A stretch of DNA of 64,000 bases, from the NCBI RefSeq assembly GCF_007971225.1, contig NZ_CP042435.1, positions 4,467,501 to 4,531,500 of the forward strand, in the 5' to 3' direction. Source of the DNA: Panacibacter ginsenosidivorans. Its GTDB lineage: Bacteria; Bacteroidota; Bacteroidia; Chitinophagales; Chitinophagaceae. This document shows positions 1-8,194 of the stretch, piece after piece (the stretch's first letter is position 1; each line of letters opens with the position of its first letter). The translations under genes were made by a program, and so were the position numbers. A model generated the notes under the pieces. It searched no databases, had not been told where the DNA came from, and saw nothing but the letters and a program-made list of their open reading frames with translations.

Positions 1-400
1 CTCCCTGCCTGAACTCTACATTATTAAAGCCTCTTACTTCATTATTCTTTCTTGCTCTTTCTATCATTGCAGGTGTAAAATCTATTCCAATTACTCTTCC
101 TGTTTCGCCTGTTTCATGTCTTGCTATAAATGCATCGTTTCCTGCGCCGCTGCCGAGGTCAATTACTGTATCGCCTTTTTTTATTTGGGCAAATTGTGTT
201 GGCAAGCCGCAACCTAAACCAAGGTCTGCATCAGCATTATAACCTTCTACCTGCGCATAGTCATCTGTCATGATGTTATATACATCTGTACCGCAACAGC
301 CTGAACCGCAGCATGAACTTTGATTTGGTTCTTTTTCCTGCAAAGCAATTTCACTGTATTTCTGCCTTACCAGTTCTTTTAATTGTTCTTGTGTTTCCAT
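1..400 (-). CDS. arsM: Arsenite methyltransferase, N-terminal part (runs off window)
   Basis: The minus-strand frame starts with ATG at 398-400 and stays open to the window edge, giving about 133 residues. A CCGSGCC cluster lies near residues 30-36. GLGCG follows at about 62-66, holding the Cys conserved in arsenite methyltransferases, then the SAM-binding motif VIDLGSGAGNDAF at about 79-91. Family knowledge: ArsM transfers methyl groups from SAM to thiol-bound As(III) in the cytoplasm, giving volatile or less retained methylarsenicals. It lies 55 bp downstream of an ArsR gene, with an operator-like palindrome between them, so arsenic-inducible expression is inferred. The C-terminal part with the remaining arsenic-binding Cys is outside the window. 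Confidence 0.9.
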   Translation of the reverse strand, partial: METQEQLKELVRQKYSEIALQEKEPNQSSCCGSGCCGTDVYNIMTDDYAQVEGYNADADLGLGCGLPTQFAQIKKGDTVIDLGSGAGNDAFIARHETGETGRVIGIDFTPAMIERARKNNEVRGFNNVEFRQG

Positions 401-420
401 TGTATATGTGTTTTTGTTTT

Positions 421-436
421 ATCGTAATATACCGAT
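421..436. promoter_or_regulatory. Imperfect ArsR operator before arsM
   Basis: ATCGTAATATACCGAT matches the perfect palindrome upstream of arsR (796-813) over its left ten bases and in the final CGAT. It sits 21 bp before the arsM start codon. A second repressor site that gives arsM its own control is inferred; no -33/-7 promoter elements were resolved. Confidence 0.55.
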
Positions 437-455
437 GATTATAAGCAAAAAAAAG

Positions 456-785
456 TTAGCAGCATTCACCGCAACCTTTATAGCTATCAAATAATTTGTT
501 TAACCAAACCTGTGCAGCTTTCCATTCTTTCACATCTATGCAATAACAAACTTTTGCACCATCAATAGATCCTTTTATCAAGCCTGCTTCTTTCAATTCT
601 TTTAAATGCTGCGAAACGGTACTTTGAGAAAGTGGTAATTCTTCAACTATATCTCCACACATGCAAGATGATTGGGTTGCTAAAAATTGAAGTATGGCAA
701 CTCTTGCAGGGTGGGCAAGTGCTTTTGCATATTTTGCCAGCTTGTTTTCTTTTACACTAAACTCGTATGATTTTGTTGCTCCCAT
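456..785 (-). CDS. arsR: ArsR/SmtB-family metalloregulatory repressor
   Basis: The product is 109 aa with a winged helix-turn-helix. [14 protein letters not shown] (about 22-35) precedes a recognition segment with [18 protein letters not shown]. The metal-sensing pair Cys-Met-Cys (C41, C43) lies in helix 3, where arsenic-sensing ArsR proteins carry CxC, and C-terminal cysteines (GCGECC, C105, C108, C109) could add a ligand. Family role: dimeric repressor released from DNA by As(III)/Sb(III). A perfect 18-bp palindrome lies just upstream of the start, and a degenerate copy precedes arsM, which points to autoregulation and control of arsM. Confidence 0.93.
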   Translation of the reverse strand: MGATKSYEFSVKENKLAKYAKALAHPARVAILQFLATQSSCMCGDIVEELPLSQSTVSQHLKELKEAGLIKGSIDGAKVCYCIDVKEWKAAQVWLNKLFDSYKGCGECC

Positions 786-795
786 AATTATTTCT

Positions 796-813
796 TATCG
801 TAATATTACGATA
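796..813. promoter_or_regulatory. ArsR operator, perfect 18-bp palindrome
   Basis: TATCGTAATATTACGATA is an exact inverted repeat 11 bp upstream of the arsR start at 785. The position and symmetry fit an autoregulatory operator. The related site at 421-436 supports a specific regulator motif with core ATCGTAAT. Confidence 0.75.
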
Positions 814-855
814 GATTTTTAAAACAGCAAAATATTTTCCTTTGAATGCCTGGAG

Positions 856-1269
856 CTATGCGATTTCCTCGTAAAAAGTAAGCAGGTTTCTATGATTATC
901 AACGGCAGGAAATTCTCTATGTCCCCAATATTGATCTTGAACTACTGTGTCCGGGCTGTGTAGTACACCTTGCCTTTTGTATTCTTCGTATAATTCATTG
1001 ATACCATGAACTTGTATTCTGCAACTTGCTGTACCTGCGATAAAACTTTCTGCTCCTGTCCAAATTGGTCTTAGGGCTAAAAAGATGCTTCTCCATTTCC
1101 AAGACTTATCACATGCCTGCCAAAGATGTATTTCAATATCATCACGAACTGCAATAGCAAATGTTTCTTCTTGATGCCTTATTCTAAAACCAAGTTTGTT
1201 TGTATAATATTCACATGATTGTTTAATACTCTGAACAGGTAAAGCCGGTATTGTCTTTTGCATCTTCAT
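856..1269 (-). CDS. VOC-family (glyoxalase/bleomycin-resistance type) protein
   Basis: The product is 137 aa. The N-terminus reads IPALPVQSIKQSCEYYTNKLGF, the usual first beta-alpha unit of the vicinal oxygen chelate fold. IEIHLWQACD (about 45-54) and the C-terminal REFPAVDNHRNLLTFYE resemble bleomycin-binding proteins, which sequester the drug as dimers. The substrate here is unknown. It lies 7 bp downstream of the next minus-strand gene, in the metal-resistance cluster, so a role in stress or organo-arsenical tolerance is possible but not shown. Confidence 0.75.
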   Translation of the reverse strand: MKMQKTIPALPVQSIKQSCEYYTNKLGFRIRHQEETFAIAVRDDIEIHLWQACDKSWKWRSIFLALRPIWTGAESFIAGTASCRIQVHGINELYEEYKRQGVLHSPDTVVQDQYWGHREFPAVDNHRNLLTFYEEIA

Positions 1270-1276
1270 GTTACTA

Positions 1277-1810
1277 TCAGTTTAGTTTTGCTGCTTGTTG
1301 TATTTGTTTCCTCATTTGTTTGAGCATGGATCTGCGTATAAGCTGGCTGAAAGGTTTTACAAAAAACCAATAGTATTTAAACTTCGACTTCATTGCCTTA
1401 CTACCACACCAAACTCTTGTTTCTGTAGAAATGATATGCTGTGAATTGCTCTTATCCTGTAGCTTAAAATTGATAACTGCTTTGATTATCTTATCGTCTG
1501 AATTTTGTATAAACTCTTTTGAAGAAACATTTGATTGGCAAGTATTGAACATGGGATTATCGGTAACCATTCCAAAAAGTATTTCCTTGCCTGGTTCTTC
1601 TTCCAGTTTGACGAAGCCTATTTTAGTAAGATGTTCTATTGTATAAACATTCTTGGACATTCTTTTTAACCTAAAAAGAAACTTAATCAAAGAACTGTTG
1701 CTAAAATCACATTGCAACATCTTATGGTAAATACCATCAATAAAACCATTTAATTCGATAGAGTGAAACTCGTTAAAATGGTAAGCAGGGAGATATTTGT
1801 CTATCAACAT
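1277..1810 (-). CDS. Hypothetical protein, START/SRPBCC-like
   Basis: The product is 177 aa with no signal peptide or membrane span. The order of segments (an N-terminal FHSIELNG strand, GFVKLEEEPGKEILFGMV in the middle, late STETRVWCGS, then the basic helix KPFSQLIRRSMLKQMRKQ) resembles small polyketide-cyclase/START-like proteins that bind hydrophobic ligands. That fold call is by pattern memory only. It sits 9 bp before the GDCCVxC gene's stop and shares its strand, so it probably belongs to the same mercury/arsenic operon. Function unknown. Confidence 0.6.
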   Translation of the reverse strand: MLIDKYLPAYHFNEFHSIELNGFIDGIYHKMLQCDFSNSSLIKFLFRLKRMSKNVYTIEHLTKIGFVKLEEEPGKEILFGMVTDNPMFNTCQSNVSSKEFIQNSDDKIIKAVINFKLQDKSNSQHIISTETRVWCGSKAMKSKFKYYWFFVKPFSQLIRRSMLKQMRKQIQQAAKLN

Positions 1811-1819
1811 TATTTATTG

Positions 1820-2035
1820 TTAGGAACAGCATGAAACCCCTGCCTGAATTGGCGGGCACTTAACAGTACCATAAGAACAAAATACGCAACAATCGCCTTG
1901 CTTTGGCTTTAGTAATGTTTCGCAATTTGTACATTTATAAAAGTAAGTGCAAGCATCTGTGGGCATTGTTTCTTCTTTCTGAAAACCGCATTTAGGACAA
2001 GCTATTGTTGATTGAAGCATTATTGTTTTTGCCAT
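1820..2035 (-). CDS. GDCCVxC-domain mini-protein
   Basis: A 71-aa protein with ten cysteines: CPKC (13-16), C29, CTNC (35-38), the signature GDCCVFC (47-53), C60 and a C-terminal CC (69-70). The family occurs next to mercury-resistance genes, and some members are selenoproteins; here all positions are ordinary Cys codons. A role as a soluble Hg(II)-binding or relay protein is inferred from the Cys pattern and the MerTP gene, whose stop lies 3 bp upstream. Confidence 0.85.
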   Translation of the reverse strand: MAKTIMLQSTIACPKCGFQKEETMPTDACTYFYKCTNCETLLKPKQGDCCVFCSYGTVKCPPIQAGVSCCS

Positions 2036-2038
2036 AGT

Positions 2039-3316
2039 TTATTGTTCTTTATCGCAGCATGATTTACCACTGCCTTGTGAACATGATTTGTCTTTTTCGC
2101 ATTTTTCTTCAGAAGCTTCACAAAGCTCTACCCGTGGCATCTTTCCTTTGCCAACATATTTCTCTCCGGCTTGTTGAATATCTTCTTCTACTTTGTTGTA
2201 GGCTTCTGTGGTTAACTCTTTATAAGACGAAATAGAAAGAAACAGGTTTTCGTAAATCTTTGCAATGTCTGCTTGAAACTGTTTTTCAAAAGAAGGCTTT
2301 ACAAGACCATCCTTCTTATAACCTGCAATGGTGTTTTTTGCAATGATCTGTGCTTCTTCTTTACTTAGTTGATCTACTGCTTTGCCTTTGAACCATTGGC
2401 TACTATTGGGAAATGATTTAGCATAGTTGCTTGCTTCTGATGGAGGAACTGGATTTAGTGCAATATTGTGGCTGGTGCTAACTACATTTATGATTTCAGT
2501 TTGCTTGCTTTCATTTGTACTGGCATTCCACTTTACAGCAACTACCGTTCCCGTTTTATTTAACCATGCTCCTTCTACCGCATCATTGTACTTTTCCAAA
2601 TCAACTAACATAAATTTTGCTTTGCTGCCACAGCCAATAGATGGCGCTGCATGACAAACTAATGGAGCTTCGTAAAATGAAACTTCGGCACTGGATGCAT
2701 TCATAAAAACATAACTTTTTACTGTATAACCTGTTTTGTTGATCGCTGCTTCAATTGTTTTTACATCAACTTTTGATTTATCAAAAGTGACCAAACTACT
2801 TTTACCTGCATAAGAAGTTTTATAAGCAATTACTCCATTTACTTTTGACAGTTCATTGTTTACTTCTAACTCACAACCTGCACAACTCATACCCTGTATC
2901 GTAAATTTTACCTGTTGCTTATTATCAACTACTGCAAGCATTGTTGCCTGTGTTTTAGGCTTTGGAAAAAATACTTTTGCATACAAAGGAAATGCCATCA
3001 TTAGAATAGCAAATACAGTTATTATGCTAAGAAATTTTTTTGATTGACGGAATGAAGGCTTCTTTGTTGTTTCACAATTGCAATCCATATCATTAGTTTT
3101 AGTTGGTTTTAATATCATATACCATGCAAAGGCAAGTACAGCAATTGATAAACCTATCAAATATGGTCTTGCAGGTTCTATCCATGAAAAGTTGGCCGCT
3201 ATGCTGCTGCTACCGGCAAGCAATGCAATGACAGGTGTAATGCAACAAAGTGAAGCTGCAATAGCCGACAACAAACCTGCGCTGCTGAAGGTGCCTAGTG
3301 ATTTTAAACTTATCAT
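2039..3316 (-). CDS. merTP: MerT-MerP mercuric transport fusion with extra C-terminal domain
   Basis: The product is 425 aa. Residues 1-115 have three hydrophobic spans; the first carries the vicinal Cys pair C24-C25 of MerT. Residues 135-200 form a heavy-metal-associated domain with MSCAGC (C145, C148), the MerP equivalent. Bacteroidota MerTP normally ends near residue 200. Here a further 220 residues follow: an apparent domain with C221 and C229 (PLVCHAAPSIGCG), a helical stretch, and a Cys-rich tail (C-x-K-S-C, SCC). Family role: Hg(II) uptake for detoxification. No merA or merB is in view, so the reduction step must lie elsewhere or be absent. The gene overlaps its regulator by 4 bp (3313-3316). 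Confidence 0.85.
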   Translation of the reverse strand: MISLKSLGTFSSAGLLSAIAASLCCITPVIALLAGSSSIAANFSWIEPARPYLIGLSIAVLAFAWYMILKPTKTNDMDCNCETTKKPSFRQSKKFLSIITVFAILMMAFPLYAKVFFPKPKTQATMLAVVDNKQQVKFTIQGMSCAGCELEVNNELSKVNGVIAYKTSYAGKSSLVTFDKSKVDVKTIEAAINKTGYTVKSYVFMNASSAEVSFYEAPLVCHAAPSIGCGSKAKFMLVDLEKYNDAVEGAWLNKTGTVVAVKWNASTNESKQTEIINVVSTSHNIALNPVPPSEASNYAKSFPNSSQWFKGKAVDQLSKEEAQIIAKNTIAGYKKDGLVKPSFEKQFQADIAKIYENLFLSISSYKELTTEAYNKVEEDIQQAGEKYVGKGKMPRVELCEASEEKCEKDKSCSQGSGKSCCDKEQ

Positions 3317-3690
3317 ACTGTTTCCAGTTTTTGAGTTTGTACGTTGATGTGTTTAAAAAATGGTTTTAAAATCTTTAGATTTTCCTGTGTAAGGGAGTAG
3401 TAAATGGTTTGCCCCTCTTTTCGTGTTTCTACAATATTACCATCTTTCATTTTCCTTAGATGTTGAGATATTGCGGGAATGGACATTCCCAGAATGTCGG
3501 CAAGGTCGCAGGGGCATAACTCTTTTTCTTCTTCAAGTAAATAAACAATCTTCAGCCTTACTTCATTTCCAGCCAAAGCCAAGATATTTGACAAGCTTAC
3601 AAAAGACTTCTGTGCTGTCTTTAATTTGTCTTTGCAATTCTTTATCTGCTCATGGTCCGCAAATAGACGGATACAAGTATTATCATTCAT
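3313..3690 (-). CDS. ArsR-type regulator of the merTP operon
   Basis: The chosen start (Met at 3690, MNDNTCIRLF) gives 125 aa. A longer reading from 3747 is possible but would put the palindrome at 3715-3734 inside the coding region. The winged helix includes LAGNEVRLKIVYLL and SIPAISQHLRKMKDGNIV. The metal pair ELCPCDL (C59, C61) sits at the ArsR sensing helix, with additional C6 and C19. Its stop overlaps the merTP start by 4 bp, so the two are co-transcribed. Bacteroidota use ArsR proteins rather than MerR for mer genes, and that is the inferred role here. Confidence 0.85.
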   Translation of the reverse strand: MNDNTCIRLFADHEQIKNCKDKLKTAQKSFVSLSNILALAGNEVRLKIVYLLEEEKELCPCDLADILGMSIPAISQHLRKMKDGNIVETRKEGQTIYYSLTQENLKILKPFFKHINVQTQKLETV

Positions 3691-3714
3691 GAGGCGAAGA
3701 TAACGGAAATAATC

Positions 3715-3734
3715 ATTTAAGCAAATGCTTAAAT
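3715..3734. promoter_or_regulatory. Operator palindrome of the merTP-regulator operon
   Basis: ATTTAAGCAAATGCTTAAAT has two exact 9-bp arms around a central AA. It lies 24 bp before the chosen start of the ArsR-type gene. It fits an autorepressor binding site and decides the start codon. Confidence 0.65.
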
Positions 3735-3813
3735 AAGCAAAAGTCAATGAACTTCTCGAATCGTTCGATGCAATTGAATTATTCTCTCTTAATAAACCAA
3801 AAATTGATCAACC

Positions 3814-5106
3814 ATGCATCAACCAATTAAATTAATTATTAAAAAGGGAAAGGTGCGTAAAGATGGCACCTCTTTGATTTTTCTCCAGTATTGTTACTCC
3901 AGTTCTAAAAGAGTATTAATTAGCACACAAGTAGCAATTCCACCATTTTATTGGAACAAAAAAGCAGATAGAATCTCTGAGAATTTGCCAGCAGAATATG
4001 GAGGTGTTTTATCTCTGGAAACTTCTTTACGAGAGAAAGTTAGAAGAGCCGAAAAGTTAGTGGATTATGCGATAAAAAGAAGTAAAATCTGCCCTGCAAC
4101 ATTTTTGAAAACAAATTTTCTTGGTAATGATAATTTTTATTTAGAGTCCGTGGATTATGACAAGCAAAAAATGGATGTCTTTTATCAGATAGAAAAGTAT
4201 ATAAAAGATAAAAGGGATTTTGTTCAGGAGGACACAGTGGATGTAATAAGAAACATGAAGAAGCATTTGTACTCCTTCCAGGAATATAGAAAACTAGCAA
4301 TCACCTTTGAATCTTTTGATCTAAAATTTTATGAAGACTTCGTTAAGTACCTCACCTATGAAATACCCCATCTGCGAAGAAAGAATCCTGCAAAAGGACT
4401 TAGAGTAAATACTATCGGCAAGACAATTAAACAATTAAAAGGCTTTTTAAAAGATCGCATCAGCAAGAAGATAATTCCATATATCGATTTAAATGGATAT
4501 AAATTGATGGAGGAGGAAGTGGATGGTGTTTATCTGAGTTGGAGTGAGCTTTCAAGAGTTTATCATCTTGATCTTTCAGGCACACCCTTTCTTGAAAAAT
4601 ACAGAGACATGTTTGTATTGGGATGTCTTACCGGCTTTAGGTTTAGTGATTATTCAAATATAAAATTTAATGAATTAAGAGATGGCATGCTTCACGTAAC
4701 CCAAAAGAAAACTTTATCTTCTGTAATTGTTCCGCTAAGAGAAGATGCAAGGAGAATATTAATTGATAAATATCAGATACAGATTCCACAAGTCAGCAAT
4801 GTAAAGTTCAATTACTATATTAAGGAGGTGGTACGATTGACGGGAATAACAGAACCGGTAAAAATAACGCACAAAAAAGGCAACAAGATCATTGAAGAGG
4901 TCAGGCCGAAATATGCCTGGGTATCATCCCATACTGCACGCCGTTCGTTTTGCACTAATGAATATCTTGCCGGGACTCCCATCGATTTAATAATGACGAT
5001 AAGCGGTCATAAAACCGAAAAAACATTTCGGCGATATATTAAAGCTGATAGAATGAAAAAGGCCTGTATGATCAAAGAAATATGGGATAGCCAACCAGCA
5101 TTATGA
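3814..5106 (+). CDS. Tyrosine recombinase (integrase), Bacteroidota type
   Basis: The product is 430 aa. The N-terminus (IKLIIKKGKVRKDGTSLIFLQY) is the arm-binding region typical of Bacteroidota transposon integrases. A SAM-like core-binding domain spans about 125-225. The catalytic domain shows the first Arg in GCLTGFRFSDYSNI, the HTARRSF box with His and second Arg, SGHKTEKTF, and the nucleophile in RRYIKAD. The catalytic set appears complete, so the enzyme should be active. It probably excises or integrates a resistance or conjugative element whose ends are not fixed here; the TAGACC pairs downstream may be its arm sites. Confidence 0.9.
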   Translation: MHQPIKLIIKKGKVRKDGTSLIFLQYCYSSSKRVLISTQVAIPPFYWNKKADRISENLPAEYGGVLSLETSLREKVRRAEKLVDYAIKRSKICPATFLKTNFLGNDNFYLESVDYDKQKMDVFYQIEKYIKDKRDFVQEDTVDVIRNMKKHLYSFQEYRKLAITFESFDLKFYEDFVKYLTYEIPHLRRKNPAKGLRVNTIGKTIKQLKGFLKDRISKKIIPYIDLNGYKLMEEEVDGVYLSWSELSRVYHLDLSGTPFLEKYRDMFVLGCLTGFRFSDYSNIKFNELRDGMLHVTQKKTLSSVIVPLREDARRILIDKYQIQIPQVSNVKFNYYIKEVVRLTGITEPVKITHKKGNKIIEEVRPKYAWVSSHTARRSFCTNEYLAGTPIDLIMTISGHKTEKTFRRYIKADRMKKACMIKEIWDSQPAL

Positions 5107-5153
5107 ATGACATTCAACAAAAGATTTATTACTTCATTTAGAGTTTAACTTAA

Positions 5154-5335
5154 TAGACCAGTAAATAGACCTGACATTAAAGATTGCGTGAAATCGTTTC
5201 CAAAATTGTGATGTGATGAAGCGCCTTAAAATGAAAGATAGACCAAAAATAGACCTTGCAAAATGGTGGTAATTAAAGTAATAAGTTTAGAAAAGTTGAG
5301 GCAGACACGTGATCTGATAGACCAAAAAATAGACC
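5154..5335. repeat. Three pairs of TAGACC direct repeats (possible integrase arm sites)
   Basis: TAGACC occurs as pairs at 5154/5166, 5239/5250 and 5318/5330. Spacing within pairs is 11-12 bp, about one helical turn, and the pairs are 85 and 79 bp apart. They start 48 bp after the integrase stop. Regularly phased short direct repeats next to an integrase gene are typical of arm-type (DR) sites. The binding role is inference. Confidence 0.55.
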
Positions 5336-5341
5336 AAGAAC

Positions 5342-5381
5342 GCTGAAACCCGCTCTGGGGCGGGTTTCAGCTATTTTTTTC
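5342..5381 (+). terminator. Strong intrinsic terminator
   Basis: A 12-bp perfect stem, GCTGAAACCCGC with GCGGGTTTCAGC, has a 6-nt loop and is followed by TATTTTTTT. It would end transcription coming from the integrase side. Confidence 0.8.
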
Positions 5382-5968
5382 GCGGACCGGACGGCCGGTT
5401 CAAAAGCTCACAATTATTTAAAATTCAATCTTTTATAATTTTAGTCGCGTTTTTGGTCGCGCTCGACCCGAGAAAACCCTTTTCGTTACTATTTAGAACG
5501 GTATCGTACATATCTGAACAAAGATAACTCTTTCCTATCGCATAATTGAATTCAGCATCCTATTATCGAATCAACTTTGATATCAAAATTTCACTTGAGA
5601 TAGCTGAAAATAAATCAAATCTATCCGATTGCACCGCTTAGCCTAAAAGGGCATATTACTATTAGTGAAGCTCGCATAACTGAGATTATTACCCAAACTA
5701 TATATAAGCACCTTATAGGTTATACATAGGCACTTATATATAATTGGCAGAAGGGTCATTTTACTTTTCGGTTTTATGGCATGAGCTTTTGTGTTTCATA
5801 GTATCGCCTGCTGTCACTCACTTGTGCATTCCGAATGTAATTGCGGTAGTATTTTGTAATAGAAGATTAGTGCTGGCCCTAACAATCCAGTAGCCGTATA
5901 TCATATCTGCAATTACAACAAGCATTTCTCTTTAAAGAGATTTGGGCACCACTCACCAATATCATTGC
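5382..5968. other. Non-coding stretch after the integrase region
   Basis: No convincing gene was seen. The stretch holds a small ACCGG/CCGGT hairpin (5386-5399), GTCGCG repeated at 12-bp spacing (5444 and 5456), and an inverted repeat TATATATAAG (5699-5708) with CTTATATATA (5733-5742) around a 24-nt loop. An attachment site could lie here, but no tRNA end or flanking duplicate was identified. Confidence 0.5.
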
Positions 5969-8194
5969 CTAATAAGTTATTGATATTTTAGGTGCGGCAT
6001 ACTGATAAGTAAAGGAATTAACCTCTTGAACGATAAAGGGGTAATAAGTTTTTGTTCCGGACATGTAAGTGTCTGAGAACGTCATTTGAAAAGACTTTGA
6101 TCCTGCCGAAAAGGCGCCAAAGACAAAACTGACACCGGAACACAAATCTGAAACTACGTTTAGGTGCCCCCCATAGTTAAATGCAGATCCATCACATTTT
6201 TTTATTTCAACAACTATTGTGTGAGTTGAAGTATTGACGCTTACGATTTTTGCATTAATGATTCCGGTTCCATAAGAGACGCTTGCGTCACAACTGTAAT
6301 TACCAAAATCTTGGCAATTTCCGTAGCTGCCAATTGGAGGGGAAACAATAACGGTGCCCCCGCTTCCGGCAACGCCACGCCCGCTAACACTGATTTCGTT
6401 TGAGCCGGAGGTTGCATCCGAATAGACTTTGATAACACCGGTATAGTTCTGTTGTGAAAGAGGCGAAAACGACACATCAACATCTTCTGACGCACCTGGC
6501 GTTATAAGAGATGTGTAGCTGCCTTTTTTGAAGCTGCCGGGAATATCAAAACCATTTATCGTCAGATCAGAATTTCCTGTATTATATATAGTTAGAGTAC
6601 TATGATGGGTGTCTCCAATGGCAACGTCACCGAATGAAAGATCGCCAGAGAGAGAAATAATTCTCGTTTTTTGTTGTACCTGCTTACCTGCGCCACTCAA
6701 TAAGGCCGTGTTATTTCCACCGGTCAGATCACAATTCACAGTCAATGTGCAGGGATAACTTTGTGCAGATGACGGAGAGAAGCTGACCGTCACCTCCTGG
6801 ACATCACCGGCACTAATTACACCGCTCCAGTTACCAGCATAGCCAGCTGCAGAATAACTAATAGAAGTTACTGTCAGGTCACTATTCCCGTTATTATTAA
6901 TCTTCAGTGTTTGTGAAGCCGTAGTGCCCACATCAATGCTGCCAAAATCCATGTCTCCTGATATGGAAATGATTTTTGTTTGGCTGGTTTCTACAATTCC
7001 ATTTCCTGTGACGTTAATTTCTTCGTTTTTGTTTACCGCATTGGATACTATGGTCAATATTTGATCAGACTGGCTGGCGTTAACAGGTTCAAAAATAACG
7101 CCGAGTGTTTTACTTTTACCAGCATCAACCGAAGCGGTTTGCCACTCCACGGAATAAGGCGCACTCACAGACACCTCGGATATGTCAATTTTGGATGAAC
7201 CTGTATTTTGAAGTGTCAGATATTTGGTAACTTTTGTATTTACCTGGACGTCGCCGAAATTCAAGTCACCGGTAATTTTTAGCGAATTCGTGTTTGTCGG
7301 GTTTTGGATGATATAAGCCTGAAAAAAAACACTTGTTTCTTCTACCAGATCATAGTCAACCCAGATGGAGCCATTATCACCCCATCGGTTACCCCATTGG
7401 TTCAGGATTTTAAACGAATTTTTTTCATCATCCCATCCGTATAAAAGCACCGCATGGTTGGTATTTTGATACGCACCAAACTTGCTCCACACCAAATTCT
7501 TATTATCTTGATTCCAGTAATCGTTCGCAAAATGGTCGTCTACACGAATGGCAACAATCACTGGTAAACCAGCATAAATAAATTTCTTTATAGTGCTTCT
7601 GTCAAGGGGATCTACACGGAAATAGTGATCGATTTTATGGCCAGCTGCGAGGCTATCCTGCTTTGAATCCGGAAGGGTTGAACAATCAGCATCGGAGTAA
7701 GCCATTTCTGAAAGCTTGCATATTCCTTTGTCCTTCAAGATATCGAGGTTTTTGTAAATCTCTGATCCGAGAGAACATGATCCCGGAAATTGGATAGCCT
7801 GGGTGTACAGGTAAGAGGGAGAATAGATGATACCGTTGTCAATATAAGATGCATTCGACTTTGTATGGTCAACGATACTTTTTGCCATAGCCGAAGCGCA
7901 ACTTGCGCAAGATCCTTGTATACCCTGGCTAAAAGGGACAGAAGGGATTTCTAAAAAGAAAGAACCAGGCAATTCACCTGCCCCACCAGGTGGTATTTCA
8001 GCAACCGGTATAGCACTGTAGACGGAAGATGCCGTTGGTATAAGTCCAAATCCGACGGTATCTACGCCATGTTCAGTTGTTGAGGCATCACTGTTTTCCT
8101 TTTGACAACTCAGAAAAAAAATAGCGCTTAAAACAGCTGAAATCAGCACGTTTTTAATTTGGTAGAGGAGTACATTCGTTTTCATGAGGTTCAT
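5969..8194 (-). CDS. Papain-like (C1) cysteine protease lipoprotein with anchor-D-like repeats
   Basis: The product is 741 aa. The signal peptide ends at a lipobox-like FFLSC (C30), so surface lipidation is predicted. The C1 peptidase domain spans about 80-310: GIQGSCASCAS has the catalytic Cys (C99) and its disulfide-partner-like C96, NHAVLLYGWDD the catalytic His, and ILNQWGNRWGDNG the Asn with the conserved WG pair. Three beta-sandwich repeats of the choice-of-anchor-D/ASH type follow (each starting like ISLSGDLSFGDVAIG, about 315-620), then a separate C-terminal beta domain. Role inferred: extracellular protein digestion or processing. It is divergent from the histidine kinase gene at 8567. 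Confidence 0.85.
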   Translation of the reverse strand: MNLMKTNVLLYQIKNVLISAVLSAIFFLSCQKENSDASTTEHGVDTVGFGLIPTASSVYSAIPVAEIPPGGAGELPGSFFLEIPSVPFSQGIQGSCASCASAMAKSIVDHTKSNASYIDNGIIYSPSYLYTQAIQFPGSCSLGSEIYKNLDILKDKGICKLSEMAYSDADCSTLPDSKQDSLAAGHKIDHYFRVDPLDRSTIKKFIYAGLPVIVAIRVDDHFANDYWNQDNKNLVWSKFGAYQNTNHAVLLYGWDDEKNSFKILNQWGNRWGDNGSIWVDYDLVEETSVFFQAYIIQNPTNTNSLKITGDLNFGDVQVNTKVTKYLTLQNTGSSKIDISEVSVSAPYSVEWQTASVDAGKSKTLGVIFEPVNASQSDQILTIVSNAVNKNEEINVTGNGIVETSQTKIISISGDMDFGSIDVGTTASQTLKINNNGNSDLTVTSISYSAAGYAGNWSGVISAGDVQEVTVSFSPSSAQSYPCTLTVNCDLTGGNNTALLSGAGKQVQQKTRIISLSGDLSFGDVAIGDTHHSTLTIYNTGNSDLTINGFDIPGSFKKGSYTSLITPGASEDVDVSFSPLSQQNYTGVIKVYSDATSGSNEISVSGRGVAGSGGTVIVSPPIGSYGNCQDFGNYSCDASVSYGTGIINAKIVSVNTSTHTIVVEIKKCDGSAFNYGGHLNVVSDLCSGVSFVFGAFSAGSKSFQMTFSDTYMSGTKTYYPFIVQEVNSFTYQYAAPKISITY

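Noticed and set aside
3691-3747. Longer start for the mer-side ArsR-type gene
   Set aside because: It would place the operator palindrome 3715-3734 inside the gene, and homologous proteins begin MNDNTC-like.
5342-5400. tRNA or tmRNA end as integration target beside the integrase
   Set aside because: The GGTTCAAAAGC string resembles a T-loop, but no acceptor or anticodon stems could be built; the hairpin reads as a terminator.
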